NCBI GenBank assembly: GCA_903904195.1
Contig: CAIVBM010000034.1
Coordinates: 1 to 33,507 of the forward strand
Direction of reading: 5' to 3'
Source of the DNA: an uncultured bacterium
GTDB lineage: Bacteria; Patescibacteriota; Minisyncoccia; Phycocordibacterales; UBA9973
DNA length: 33,507 nt
Within the stretch, counting starts at the first letter, position 1. Every line of letters begins with the position of its first letter. The notes below the pieces were generated by a model. It was given only the letters and a program-made list of their open reading frames with translations, ran no database searches and had not been told where the DNA came from. Positions 23,898 to 31,656 of this stretch are shown here, piece after piece. The position numbers and the translations under genes are program-made.

Positions 23898-25604
23898 ATG
23901 GTCTTTCGAAAATTTAAAAAAAACAAAATAAGAGATTCTTTTGTCGAACCTGACGAAATTTTTCTTGATTCTAAAAATCTAGAGAATTTTGACCGTCAAC
24001 AATTTGAAGGACGAATAGAAAAACCAATCAAAAGAAAGACGATAAACTTCCTCGGCGCTTTTTTTGTACTTGTGATTATAATTTTCGGGTCGCGCCTGTC
24101 TTATCTACAAATACAAAACGGCGATGCTTATAGAAAAAGAAGTGAAGATAATATTCTAGAAAAAGTCAGTATTTTTACCGAGAGGGGAATAATTTATGAC
24201 CGAAACAAAAAAGAATTGGCTTGGAATAAATCATCAGGTACTAATCCAAGTGAAGACATGTCTTTGTCTTATACGCGCGCATATATGTCACCAGGATTTT
24301 CACACTTACTTGGTTATGTGAGCTATCCAGCAAAAGACAATACAGGGAATTATTGGCAAACTGAATTTCTTGGAAAAGATGGATTGGAAAAAGAATATCA
24401 AAACGAACTTAAGGGAGAAAATGGTTCAAAAATAATTGAGGTTAATGCAAGGGGAGATGTTAATTCAGAAAATATTATCAATTCTCCAAAACAAGGCACT
24501 GATCTGACGACAACTATTGATTCAAGAATTCAAACAGAGTTATTTACTTTAATTAAAACTTTATCACAGAGTAATGGATTTTCTGGTGGAGCTGGTGTCA
24601 TAATGGATGCGCAAAATGGAGAAGTTTTAACTTCCACCAGTTATCCAGAATATGATTCTGAAACATTATCTCTAGGAAAAGACGCAAATAAAATTAATGG
24701 ATATTTTACAGACAAAAGAAAACCATTTCTTGATAGAACTATTTCAGGACTTTATACTCCAGGTTCAATCGTAAAGCCATTTTTTGGCTTGGGTGCTCTA
24801 AATGAAGGAGTTATTGACCAATATAAGCAAATCCTTTCAACTGGATCCATCTCCATTCCCAACCCTTATTTTCCTGATCAAAAAACAGTTTTCAAAGACT
24901 GGAGAGCAAATGGTTGGACAAACATGGCGCAAGCTTTAGCCGTATCTTCTGATGTTTATTTTTATGAAATAGGTGGTGGCTTTGGTGATCAAAAAGGACT
25001 TGGCATCAGCAATATAGAAAAATACGCAAACCTTTTTGGCTTTGGAGAAAAAACTGGAGTAGATCTACCGGACGAAACTGAGGGTACGATACCGAGTCCA
25101 GAATGGAAAATAGCAAACTTTAAAGGTGACGCATGGCGCATAGGAGACACTTATCATACTGCAATCGGACAATACGGATTTCAAGTGACTCCGATGGAAA
25201 TGGCCAGAGCTGTTTCTTCTATTGCAAACTATGGCAAACTTTTAACTCCACATTTTATAGTCGGTGACACTCAAAAAGAAAATCAATTTTCTAATTTAGA
25301 CTTACCAAAAGAATATTTTGATGTAATACACCAAGGCATGAGGCAAGCAGTGACTGCCGGTACAGCCGTTTCGCTCAACGTGCCATATGTCGAGGTCGCA
25401 GTTAAGACTGGTACAGCCCAACTCGGAGTCGCCAAAAATAAAGTCAACTCTTGGGTTATCGGTTTTTTGCCATATGAAAATCCTAAATACGCTTTTGCCA
25501 TAATGATGGAAGCCGGACCCACGACAAACAGTGTAAACGCTTCTACTGTAATGCGACAACTCTTGAACTGGATGTCTGTAAATACTCCAGAATACTTTAA
25601 ATAA
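23898..25604 (+). CDS. mrdA: Penicillin-binding protein 2-type peptidoglycan transpeptidase
   Basis: Class B PBP cross-linking peptidoglycan, probably during elongation. The 568 residues have a cytoplasmic N-terminus (about 50), one membrane anchor (INFLGAFFVLVIIIFGSRLSYL), a dimerisation domain with ERGIIYDRNKKELAWN, and the transpeptidase domain. Its Ser-x2-Lys is in TPGSIVKP (about residue 290), the SxN motif is SSD (about 350), and KTGT is at about 502. It follows the small membrane protein by 2 bases. No terminator is seen before cassette E. PBP2 rather than FtsI is favoured by the small membrane-protein neighbour and the overall sequence, with some uncertainty. Confidence 0.88.
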   Translation: MVFRKFKKNKIRDSFVEPDEIFLDSKNLENFDRQQFEGRIEKPIKRKTINFLGAFFVLVIIIFGSRLSYLQIQNGDAYRKRSEDNILEKVSIFTERGIIYDRNKKELAWNKSSGTNPSEDMSLSYTRAYMSPGFSHLLGYVSYPAKDNTGNYWQTEFLGKDGLEKEYQNELKGENGSKIIEVNARGDVNSENIINSPKQGTDLTTTIDSRIQTELFTLIKTLSQSNGFSGGAGVIMDAQNGEVLTSTSYPEYDSETLSLGKDANKINGYFTDKRKPFLDRTISGLYTPGSIVKPFFGLGALNEGVIDQYKQILSTGSISIPNPYFPDQKTVFKDWRANGWTNMAQALAVSSDVYFYEIGGGFGDQKGLGISNIEKYANLFGFGEKTGVDLPDETEGTIPSPEWKIANFKGDAWRIGDTYHTAIGQYGFQVTPMEMARAVSSIANYGKLLTPHFIVGDTQKENQFSNLDLPKEYFDVIHQGMRQAVTAGTAVSLNVPYVEVAVKTGTAQLGVAKNKVNSWVIGFLPYENPKYAFAIMMEAGPTTNSVNASTVMRQLLNWMSVNTPEYFK

Positions 25605-25609
25605 TCAGA

Positions 25610-25638
25610 TTGACTTTTTCTATATTTAATGTTATTTT
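25610..25638 (+). promoter_or_regulatory. Promoter of cassette E
   Basis: TTGACT, 17 bases, TATTTT, with TG one base before the -10. It starts 6 bases after the mrdA stop. Confidence 0.65.
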
Positions 25639-25653
25639 AAATACAAACAACCA

Positions 25654-25705
25654 CTGGGGTAAAGGAAAACTTGAGCTCCTTGTGGGGCTCGTTCTTTTAC
25701 ACCAG
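25654..25705 (+). other. Structured 5' leader of cassette E
   Basis: CTGG and GTAAAGGAA pair with TTCTTTTAC and CCAG (13 bp, one mismatch, one G-T). This encloses a second hairpin, GAGCTCC/GGGGCTC with a TTGT loop. There is no T-run after it. It ends just upstream of the weak SD, so it could control translation. It matches no riboswitch I know. Confidence 0.6.
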
Positions 25706-25727
25706 AAAATGAAAGGCTTCTTTGTCC

Positions 25728-26714
25728 ATGAAAAAAACATCAGTCCTGATAAGGGACTTATGCCGGTCCAGAGTTCATCTTAATGGTCTTTTAGCCAAGC
25801 GGATTAATGAGCTCTTTCCGGACAAGTTCTTTGCCGGAGAGATTTGGAGACGAATCAAACATGGTCGAAAGATCAGATCGCTTTTGTTTCTTTCTTTGGT
25901 GAACATCCTCAACCCGAGGGTCAAGAAAAGTGCGCACATGGATGTCTGTCTCAGTATCGAAATGGTGCACGCGGCATCTTGCCTCGTGGACGACATTCTC
26001 GACGGCGACGATGTTCGGCACGGAGAATGGTCTTCCCAGGCAATTTTAGGGACGCCGGTTTCAGTGCTTCAGGCGCATTTCTTGTCTGCGAGAGCCCTTG
26101 AGCTCACCAGTCAGTGGAGCGAGATTTCAAAATCGCTCATTGGAACATATCGACGACTTACTATCGGCGAGATGTACGATATCCTCCTTCCAGAACCGAC
26201 AAGCGGATGGATATGTGGGGGATACACTGAGAGAGTGTTCCAGAAAACAAGCGCGATGTTCCAGTTCAGCTTTGAGGCAGCGGCTCTAATTGCTGGACGC
26301 GAGGAATTGAGAGAACGGCTCAAATCCCTCGGGTATGTGTTCGGGAAGTTGTACCAATTCTCGAACGACTTCTACGACATGCAGAAGCAAAACATCCGGA
26401 AACGGCATAGTGCTAGCCAATCCTGGCGAATCACTTTTTCGTTGCCGGTGGCATGCTACCTGAAACTCCAAGGAGTAAAAGGTGTTCGCGCTGAACTAAA
26501 AAAGGGCATGCTTACGTACAACGAGTGGATGAAGTTCCTTGAAAAAATATGGGTAGCGGATGTTCACACGCTAGCCCATGACGTGCTGAAGGAAACCGAA
26601 GAAGAAGTGAAAACGTTCATTGAATCTTCGGGACTGCCGAGAGGACTTCAACAAAAGTTCTTCGGCTTGGTCGATCTCATCATGCAGGAGGACTTCTGGT
26701 ATCACTCATGCTAA
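25728..26714 (+). CDS. Cassette E: trans-isoprenyl diphosphate synthase-like protein
   Basis: A 328-residue all-helical protein. The first Asp-rich motif is intact (VDDILDGDDVRHG; DDILD at residues 88-92). The second is altered to SNDFYDMQKQ (about 230), where the family has DDxxD. GRKIRSLLFLSLV near residue 46 corresponds to the family's substrate-binding GKRxRP region, and EMVHAASCLVDDILD is typical. Such enzymes condense IPP with allylic diphosphates; with one changed Asp, activity is uncertain. ATG 25728 is preferred over TTG 25722; GAAAGG 11 bases upstream is a weak SD. The gene is GC-rich and uses CTC, CGG, GTC and TTC codons unlike mrdA or the ctpA operon, which points to a separate origin. 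Confidence 0.78.
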   Translation: MKKTSVLIRDLCRSRVHLNGLLAKRINELFPDKFFAGEIWRRIKHGRKIRSLLFLSLVNILNPRVKKSAHMDVCLSIEMVHAASCLVDDILDGDDVRHGEWSSQAILGTPVSVLQAHFLSARALELTSQWSEISKSLIGTYRRLTIGEMYDILLPEPTSGWICGGYTERVFQKTSAMFQFSFEAAALIAGREELRERLKSLGYVFGKLYQFSNDFYDMQKQNIRKRHSASQSWRITFSLPVACYLKLQGVKGVRAELKKGMLTYNEWMKFLEKIWVADVHTLAHDVLKETEEEVKTFIESSGLPRGLQQKFFGLVDLIMQEDFWYHSC

Positions 26715-26723
26715 TCAAACAAT

Positions 26724-26775
26724 AAACCCTGAAAGGAGGTGAAAAACCCTCGTTCAGGGTTTTCATTTTTCATTT
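26724..26775 (+). terminator. Nested terminator of cassette E
   Basis: AAACCCTGAA/TTCAGGGTTT is a perfect 10-bp stem, followed by TTTTCATTTTTCATTT. The loop holds AGGAGGTGA and a small inner GAGG/CCTC hairpin. Confidence 0.88.
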
Positions 26776-26786
26776 CAAATAGTCTT

Positions 26787-26815
26787 TTGCATTGATACTC
26801 ATTTTTTGATACAAT
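26787..26815 (+). promoter_or_regulatory. Promoter of the 26822-28754 operon, leaderless
   Basis: TTGCAT, 17 bases, TACAAT, ending 6 bases before the ATG. With the usual 6-7 base distance, transcription starts on the A of the start codon. Confidence 0.75.
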
Positions 26816-26821
26816 ATTCAT

Positions 26822-27046
26822 ATGCGTAAAGTATATATACTTTTAATTTTAGGTATTTGGATGGCTGTATTGCCGTATCTTGGTTTTCCTTATTCATGGA
26901 AAGACAATCTAACGACACTTTCTGGATTAGGCCTAATTTATATCAGTTTTGTAATGTACAAAGAACATAAAAAGAGGGAAGTCAAAGTTGAAAAAACTTT
27001 TGAGAGTTTCAAGGAAAACAAATTTGAAGGAGAAGGACAAATATAA
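26822..27046 (+). CDS. Small two-helix membrane protein
   Basis: 74 residues: a first hydrophobic helix (VYILLILGIWMAVLPYLGF), a short loop with YSWKDNL, a second helix (TLSGLGLIYISFVMY), and a charged C-terminal tail (KEHKKREVKVEKTFESFKE). The topology suggests a hairpin with the tail in the cytoplasm. Its promoter gives a leaderless mRNA. It is the first gene of an operon with the S41 protease and rplI, 32 bases before the protease. The function is unknown. Confidence 0.75.
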   Translation: MRKVYILLILGIWMAVLPYLGFPYSWKDNLTTLSGLGLIYISFVMYKEHKKREVKVEKTFESFKENKFEGEGQI

Positions 27047-27078
27047 TAAATTAATTTAAAAAAAATATTTAAATAAAT

Positions 27079-28293
27079 ATGCAAAATTTTTCAAAAAGTA
27101 CAAAGATTACGATAATGGTTTTGGTTATTTTAGTAGCTTTCTTTTTAGGTGTTTATGTAGACAATCATAATCGTCCAGAATTAGAAAAAGTCACCGGTAT
27201 TTCCAATAAAGACACTGCCGTCACTACGACTGCAGACTTTTCACCTTTTTGGAAAGTTTGGAATCTTATAAATGAAAAATCTCCGACAGCCGACAAAATC
27301 AGTGATCAGGACAGAGTTTACGGCGCTATTTCTGGCCTCGTCAGCTCTTTAAATGACCCATACAGCGTATTCTTTAATCCAGACGATGCAAAGGCTTTTG
27401 AAGACGAAATCGCTGGTAATTTTACTGGAATCGGTATGGAAGTCGGCATCAAAGATAAAGTCCTCACAGTCATAGCTCCGCTCAAAAACACTCCAGCCTT
27501 CAGAGCAAATCTAAAACCTGGCGATATGATTTTGAAAATTGAAAAAACAATTACTTCAGGTTTAACTATTGAAAATGCAATTAAACTCATGCGTGGAGAA
27601 AAGGGCACACCTGTCACTCTCACAATACTTAGATCTGGAAACAAAAATCCATTTGAAGTAAAAATAATTCGAGACACTATTGATGTGCCAACACTTGATA
27701 CTGAGCTACGACCAGATGGCATTTTTGTAATTAAACTTTACAGCTTCTCTGCCAACTCAGCAAATCTTTTCCGAGATGCAATTAAAAAATTTGTAGAATC
27801 TGGAAGTGATAAACTCATCTTAGACTTACGAGGAAACCCAGGTGGATACTTGGATGCCGCTGTAGACATATCTAGCTGGTTCTTACCAAGCGGTAAAACC
27901 GTCGTAACTGAAGACTATGGTAACAATCAAAAACCCGATGTATTTAGAAGTAAAGGTTACAACATATTTAATGACAAACTAAAATTCGTCATTTTGATAG
28001 ACAGTGGATCTGCTTCAGCATCTGAGATAGTCTCTGGAGCAATGCAAGACAATGGCGTGGCAAAACTCGTAGGAAGTCAAAGTTATGGTAAAGGTTCTGT
28101 ACAAGAAGCTATAAAAGTAACTCCTGATACTCTTTTAAAGATTACTGTAGCTAGATGGCTCACACCAAATGGGACTTCTATTTCCTTAAAAGGATTGACC
28201 CCAGACTATCCTGTAGAGATTACTCAAAAAGACTTAGACAATAAAATAGATCCGCAATTAAATAAGGCGGTAGAAATATTATTAGCAAAGTAA
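27079..28293 (+). CDS. ctpA: C-terminal processing peptidase, family S41
   Basis: A membrane-anchored serine protease that trims the C-termini of envelope proteins. The 404 residues start with a signal anchor (ITIMVLVILVAFFLGVYV), then a PDZ domain (GIGMEVGIKDKVLTVIAPL; LKPGDMILKIEKT, about 110-195). The S41 core follows with LILDLRGNPGGYLDAAVD, the nucleophile Ser in DSGSASASEIVSGAM, and the general-base Lys in SQSYGKGSVQ. Size and layout fit CtpA/CtpB/Prc-short enzymes; the exact member is not determined. It lies in an operon with rplI. Confidence 0.92.
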   Translation: MQNFSKSTKITIMVLVILVAFFLGVYVDNHNRPELEKVTGISNKDTAVTTTADFSPFWKVWNLINEKSPTADKISDQDRVYGAISGLVSSLNDPYSVFFNPDDAKAFEDEIAGNFTGIGMEVGIKDKVLTVIAPLKNTPAFRANLKPGDMILKIEKTITSGLTIENAIKLMRGEKGTPVTLTILRSGNKNPFEVKIIRDTIDVPTLDTELRPDGIFVIKLYSFSANSANLFRDAIKKFVESGSDKLILDLRGNPGGYLDAAVDISSWFLPSGKTVVTEDYGNNQKPDVFRSKGYNIFNDKLKFVILIDSGSASASEIVSGAMQDNGVAKLVGSQSYGKGSVQEAIKVTPDTLLKITVARWLTPNGTSISLKGLTPDYPVEITQKDLDNKIDPQLNKAVEILLAK

Positions 28294-28310
28294 CTCCTTA
28301 AAGTACGCAT

Positions 28311-28754
28311 ATGAAAGTAATATTTTTAAGTGAAGTACCCAGAGTAGGAAAAAAAGATGATGTAAAAGAAATAAGCGATGGATATGCTATGAATTTTCTA
28401 TTTCCTCGCAAGCTAGCTGTTTTAGCCACACCAAAAGCCTTAGCAGAATTAGAAATACGCAAAAAAGAAATCGCAATTGAAAGGGAAGTGAGAGAAGACC
28501 TTTTAATGAAAAACTTAGAAGAAATAAAGGGTAAAATAATAACAATTAAAACAAAAGCTGATGAAAATGGACACCTATTTGCTCAAGTTCACAAGAAAGA
28601 AATCGTAGATGCCATGAAACAACAAGGTCATGCTGACATATCCGAAGAATTCATTGCCCTAGAAAAACCAATCAAAGAAATAGGGGAGCACAACGTCCCC
28701 ATCTTGATCAAGGGCAAAAAATCTTCATTCAAGCTTATTGTAGAGAAAAAATAA
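28311..28754 (+). CDS. rplI: Ribosomal protein bL9
   Basis: 147 residues. The N-terminal rRNA-binding domain is clear (MKVIFLSEVPRVGKKDDVKEISDGYAMNFLFPRKLAV), followed by the long connecting helix (about 40-75) and the C-terminal domain with GHLFAQVHKKEIVDAM. It is full length. It ends the ctpA operon and is followed by a perfect bidirectional terminator shared with rpmA. As I recall, bL9 is missing in some CPR groups, so its presence helps narrow the lineage. Confidence 0.95.
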   Translation: MKVIFLSEVPRVGKKDDVKEISDGYAMNFLFPRKLAVLATPKALAELEIRKKEIAIEREVREDLLMKNLEEIKGKIITIKTKADENGHLFAQVHKKEIVDAMKQQGHADISEEFIALEKPIKEIGEHNVPILIKGKKSSFKLIVEKK

Positions 28755-28761
28755 AGTTCAC

Positions 28762-28793
28762 AAAATAAAATCCCCGTTTGGGGATTTTATTTT
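28762..28793. terminator. Bidirectional terminator between rplI and rpmA
   Basis: AAAATAAAATCCCC and GGGGATTTTATTTT are perfect 14-base arms around GTTT, with T-rich 3' ends on both strands. Confidence 0.95.
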
Positions 28794-28802
28794 GTATGTT
28801 TT

Positions 28803-29075
28803 TTATTTTACGTTTACAACTTTCTTTACTGATGTCTTACCGTTGAAAGAAGTTTTGCGTCTAGAGCCAAATTTGACTGTGCCATCCTTTAGGGCAAAGA
28901 GGGTATGATCCTTGCCTAAGCCGACGTTTTCACCAGCCATAACGACTGTGCCACGCTGACGTACGATAATAGAGCCAATATTAGCCTTTTCACCATCGTA
29001 AAGCTTCACGCCTAAATACTGTGGATTTGAGTCTCTTAAATTTTTCGCGGTCCCGCCGGCTTTTCTATGTGCCAT
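28803..29075 (-). CDS. rpmA: Ribosomal protein bL27
   Basis: 90 residues, beginning [24 protein letters not shown], as expected for mature bL27 without a cleavable N-terminal extension. The conserved [23 protein letters not shown] and VKFGSRRK follow. The protein lies at the peptidyl-transferase centre. It is transcribed alone here (rplU, its usual partner, is not adjacent). Its promoter has a TTGTTA and CATAAT 17 bases apart and yields a leader of only a few bases. Confidence 0.97.
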   Translation of the reverse strand: MAHRKAGGTAKNLRDSNPQYLGVKLYDGEKANIGSIIVRQRGTVVMAGENVGLGKDHTLFALKDGTVKFGSRRKTSFNGKTSVKKVVNVK

Positions 29076-29084
29076 ATAGTTTTA

Positions 29085-29113
29085 ATTATGTAATTTAAAT
29101 GTTAAACTAACAA
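29085..29113 (-). promoter_or_regulatory. Promoter of rpmA
   Basis: Minus strand TTGTTA, 17 bases, CATAAT, ending 9 bases before the rpmA ATG. Its -35 lies 8 bases from the divergent TATAAA of the 29134 gene, so the two promoters nearly overlap. Confidence 0.6.
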
Positions 29114-29120
29114 GAATCAG

Positions 29121-29126
29121 TATAAA
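29121..29126 (+). promoter_or_regulatory. -10 box of the Ada-like gene
   Basis: TATAAA ends 7 bases before the ATG at 29134. No SD and no good -35. The mRNA is probably leaderless. Confidence 0.5.
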
Positions 29127-29133
29127 CGATTAT

Positions 29134-29535
29134 ATGGAAAAAATCAAGTCAAAAATAACAAACTATATTGAGAGTGAGAAAGGGAAGGATATTTTGATAG
29201 TTATCATAGTTATTTTACTAGGTTTAGGCTCTTTTGAGCTAGGTAGACTATCAAAAGAAGATAACTCTTCGGGTGTAAAGATTGAATATCCTAATCAAGA
29301 CAACAATAACAATACTGACACTACTTTGTCTCAATCTGCACAAATAAATAAAAATCCGGCAATATCAACCAACGATTCAATTAATAAGGCTTTTTTTGCT
29401 TCAAGTAAAGGGAGTAAATATTACACGATTAGCTGTTCTGCTGGCAAAACTATAAAACAAGAAAATAGAATTTATTTCGCAACTAGTGAGGAAGCCGAAA
29501 ATGCTGGATATCAACTATCTGGCGGATGTAATTAA
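29134..29535 (+). CDS. Membrane-anchored protein with an Ada-like metal-binding domain
   Basis: 133 residues. There is a short charged N-terminus, one hydrophobic helix (DILIVIIVILLGLGSFELG, about 19-38), and a low-complexity Asn/Asp/Thr-rich linker. A compact C-terminal domain follows: FFASSKGSKYYTISCSAGK, then IKQENRIYFATSEEAENAGY and GGC near the end. That domain resembles the metal-binding module of Ada (KKYYPxxCxxxxxIxxxNRxxFxTxEEAxxAGY). In Ada it repairs phosphotriesters; on a membrane tether outside that context, metal or DNA binding is only a guess. Two of the usual four Cys are evident, so zinc binding may be altered. I associate such tethered modules with CPR genomes. Confidence 0.78.
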   Translation: MEKIKSKITNYIESEKGKDILIVIIVILLGLGSFELGRLSKEDNSSGVKIEYPNQDNNNNTDTTLSQSAQINKNPAISTNDSINKAFFASSKGSKYYTISCSAGKTIKQENRIYFATSEEAENAGYQLSGGCN

Positions 29536-29547
29536 ATAAGTTCTCCT

Positions 29548-29602
29548 AAAAAAAGAAGCCGCTCTCCCCAGTACGATGAGCGTAAAGGGGAGAAGCTGGC
29601 TT
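29548..29602 (-). terminator. Intrinsic terminator of the structured RNA
   Basis: On the minus strand AAGCCAGCTTCTCCCC pairs (with small bulges) with GGGGAGAGCGGCTT, followed by seven T. The T-run begins close to the stop of the convergent Ada-like gene. Confidence 0.85.
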
Positions 29603-29880
29603 GCCATTGATGCCTCAAACGAAGCAACTCGTGATTACCTATGTTCCTTGTTGGGTATTACCCTTTGGGACGAACAATAGGTATCTTTCTTATTGCTCAT
29701 GGTTTGGTGGCGATAGGCCGTGTTAGTGGCCTTTGCGCGCCGGTATTCAACCCTGTTTGGGTTCCATCAACCTTTTGGTCTTCAACTCCAATTTAAACAG
29801 AGATCAAACACCGGCGCGTGACTACGAGCTGTATAAGTAGATCTTCATAGTCGTAAAATGGACGCACGAATGCATCCAAA
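29548..29880 (-). ncRNA. Structured RNA of about 330 nt, class not recognised
   Basis: The minus strand starts with GGATGCA-UUCG-TGCGTCC, a 7-bp stem with a UUCG tetraloop (29860-29877). Further stems: GACTATGA/TCGTAGTC (29820-29827 with 29845-29852); CGCGCCGGT/ACCGGCGCG (29736-29744 with 29810-29818), enclosing small AACCC/GGGTT and ACC/GGT hairpins; AGGCC/GGCCT (29715-29732); TACCTAT plus GTTC with GAAC plus ATAGGTA (29636-29646 with 29672-29683, one bulge); and TGCTTC/GAGGCA (29611-29626). It ends in a GC-rich hairpin with a T7 run (29548-29602). No long ORF, and none of the tmRNA, RNase P or SRP RNA signature motifs I looked for, are present. GC is far above the flanks. Confidence 0.65.
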
Positions 29881-29885
29881 AAAAA

Positions 29886-29914
29886 TATATCACAAATAAA
29901 AAAATTACCAGCAA
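29886..29914 (-). promoter_or_regulatory. Promoter of the structured RNA
   Basis: Minus strand TTGCTG, 17 bases, GATATA (overlapping TATATT), about 6-8 bases before the first stem at 29877. Confidence 0.55.
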
Positions 29915-30070
29915 AAACTAAAGATTAAAGTTTTATTAAAAAAGATAAAGATGCTCAAAAATAGTTGGGGGAGCGGGGTTATTGAATATAGCACCGTGTC
30001 GCACAATATATGTTGGTTACCCATACTAGCTGAGGATGCTAGGTATTATATATAGAGTACGAGAATAGAC
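29915..30070. other. Spacer without a recognised gene
   Basis: Mostly AT-rich. It holds a short GC-rich patch (GGGGGAGCGGGG near 29970) and a hairpin CTAGC/GCTAG (about 30028-30046). I see no ORF, tRNA or clear terminator. It is the 3' flank of the minus-strand gene at 30071. Confidence 0.4.
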
Positions 30071-30283
30071 TTACTTAACACTATTGAATAGATCCTTGAG
30101 CCAATTTAAAGCCTGTTGAATATAATTCATGATGTCAGCCCAAGTTAAATGAAAGTAATCTAGAATGCCGGTTATAGTTATGTGGAAATAACGCATCAAC
30201 AAAAGAGCAATAATTATGATGATGATTAATTTGATAAAGCCACTCCCCTTACCATTTATGATATTTTTCATATGTCTTAACAT
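30071..30283 (-). CDS. Small membrane protein with a poly-Ile helix
   Basis: 70 residues from ATG 30283 (MLRHMKNIINGKGSG); ATG 30271 is the alternative. A longer frame to 30316 needs a TTG start. One very hydrophobic helix (FIKLIIIIIIALLLMRYF) is followed by an amphipathic C-terminal half (WADIMNYIQQALNWLKDLF). A TATTAA box lies 11 bases before ATG 30283, with TTGCAC 18 bases further up, so a short or absent leader is likely. The function is unknown. It lies downstream of the M23 peptidase on the same strand, 50 bases apart. Confidence 0.65.
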   Translation of the reverse strand: MLRHMKNIINGKGSGFIKLIIIIIIALLLMRYFHITITGILDYFHLTWADIMNYIQQALNWLKDLFNSVK

Positions 30284-30333
30284 TTTACCACAAGTTAATA
30301 ATTCTATCAAAACCAACAGTGCAAAAGTTTAAT

Positions 30334-31656
30334 TTATTCTGAAACTTTTTTATTTAATAATGTAGAACTTATTGTATAAGATGGTAAATAATATAAAGCA
30401 TCTAAATATGCGTTTACAGGTGCTACAGGTAGCCTATAAATACGTCCACCACAGGCAGCAGATGGCATTGAAGACATTTTGACCGCTTCTGATGCGTATA
30501 ATGACACATGGAGGTGCGGACCAGTAGTATGTCCGGTATTACCGCTATAACCCACCATCTCACCTCTTTTAATTTGTTGTCCTTCGTAAACTTTTATAAG
30601 TGATAGGTGACCAAAAGTACTAGAAAGTCCATTGCTATATTTTATAAAAATAAATTTTCCAAAAGATGCACCGTAACAAGTTAAATCTGTATCACCGACA
30701 CCTAAAACAGTTCCGTCTGCCATGGCAAAGACTGGAGTACCTACTGAAGCTCTAAAATCCACTCCATTGTGCGTCCCCGAAGCATATAAACGCTTTGAGT
30801 CTACAGTTTTACCGAATAGTTGAGTCACAAATACCTTTTGAAGTGGCCAGCTTAAAACTCCTGCATTTGGCAACTTTGAAGGATCCAAGATGTATTGCAA
30901 CTGCCCTTCATAATCCTGTATTTCTTTTTCAAAAGCATCTCTTTGAGCGATTCTACTTGCTAATAATTTTTGATAATTAGCTTCGCTGTTTTTAGTTTGT
31001 TTTAAAAGTTTATTCTTTTCATTGGTATTTTGTATTACTATCTTTTGTTGATCATTGAGTTCAGATTTTAGAGAAACTAATTCATTTTTAGCACTTATGG
31101 TTTCTTTTCGTGTGCTTTCTAACTCGCCTTTTATTTGTTTTAATTTGACTATGTCTTGTCTGACAGTTTCGCGAATAGTGGCTATATTTTCTAAATCATT
31201 CCAAGCCACTGACAAATCTTTTGAAGACAAAAGTGTATTAAAAATGTCGCTTTGTTCAAATTCATTTGTTTGCACTATACCCATGGCGATAGATTGAATG
31301 TTGTTGTTTATAGTGTCTTGTTTTGTGTTTATATCAGAACTCAAACTCTTTATTTTAAGATTGGTTTTATCAATTTTTTTCTGAGTTACAGCGATATCTG
31401 CATTGAGCTTCTTTCTAGTAATATCTAGTTCTTTTAAAGAAGTCGCCAGAGAATTCTTTTGTTGTCCTATAGTATCAAGTTCACTTTGATAAGAAGCTAT
31501 TTCTTTTTCAAGATTTTGTATATCTAGATTCCTTTGATCTATTTGATTCTGAAGATTTTGCGCCACCTGAGCATAAGAAAAAAAACCAGGTGTTAAAAGT
31601 AAAGCTAAAGAAAGTATGACACTAAATAGCTTTTTGTAATCTAGAAAGAGTTTCAT
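30334..31656 (-). CDS. Secreted coiled-coil M23-family peptidase (EnvC/NlpD-like)
   Basis: 440 residues from ATG 31656. An N-terminal signal sequence (LFSVILSLALLLTPGFFSYA) leads to a long coiled coil (about 25-250, rich in Lys, Glu, Asn and Gln). The C-terminal LytM/M23 domain shows the zinc ligands HNGVDF and HLHVSLY, with GNTGHTTGPH before the latter. M23 proteins cut peptide cross-links in peptidoglycan or, when inactive, activate amidases at division; here the zinc ligands appear present, so activity is likely. The start lies inside the end of gltX (35-base overlap), so the two are coupled. An in-frame TTG at 31665 is less likely. Confidence 0.9.
   Translation of the reverse strand: MKLFLDYKKLFSVILSLALLLTPGFFSYAQVAQNLQNQIDQRNLDIQNLEKEIASYQSELDTIGQQKNSLATSLKELDITRKKLNADIAVTQKKIDKTNLKIKSLSSDINTKQDTINNNIQSIAMGIVQTNEFEQSDIFNTLLSSKDLSVAWNDLENIATIRETVRQDIVKLKQIKGELESTRKETISAKNELVSLKSELNDQQKIVIQNTNEKNKLLKQTKNSEANYQKLLASRIAQRDAFEKEIQDYEGQLQYILDPSKLPNAGVLSWPLQKVFVTQLFGKTVDSKRLYASGTHNGVDFRASVGTPVFAMADGTVLGVGDTDLTCYGASFGKFIFIKYSNGLSSTFGHLSLIKVYEGQQIKRGEMVGYSGNTGHTTGPHLHVSLYASEAVKMSSMPSAACGGRIYRLPVAPVNAYLDALYYLPSYTISSTLLNKKVSE

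Noticed and set aside
14624-26775. Cassettes as integron gene cassettes with attC sites
   Set aside because: I find no GTTRRRY/RYYYAAC core sites flanking them. Each cassette also has its own promoter, unlike typical integron cassettes.
29548-29880. Assignment of the structured RNA as tmRNA or RNase P RNA
   Set aside because: The tRNA-like 3' end of tmRNA and the conserved GAGGAAAGUCC-type core of RNase P are not visible on either strand. A divergent form is not excluded without a covariance-model search.
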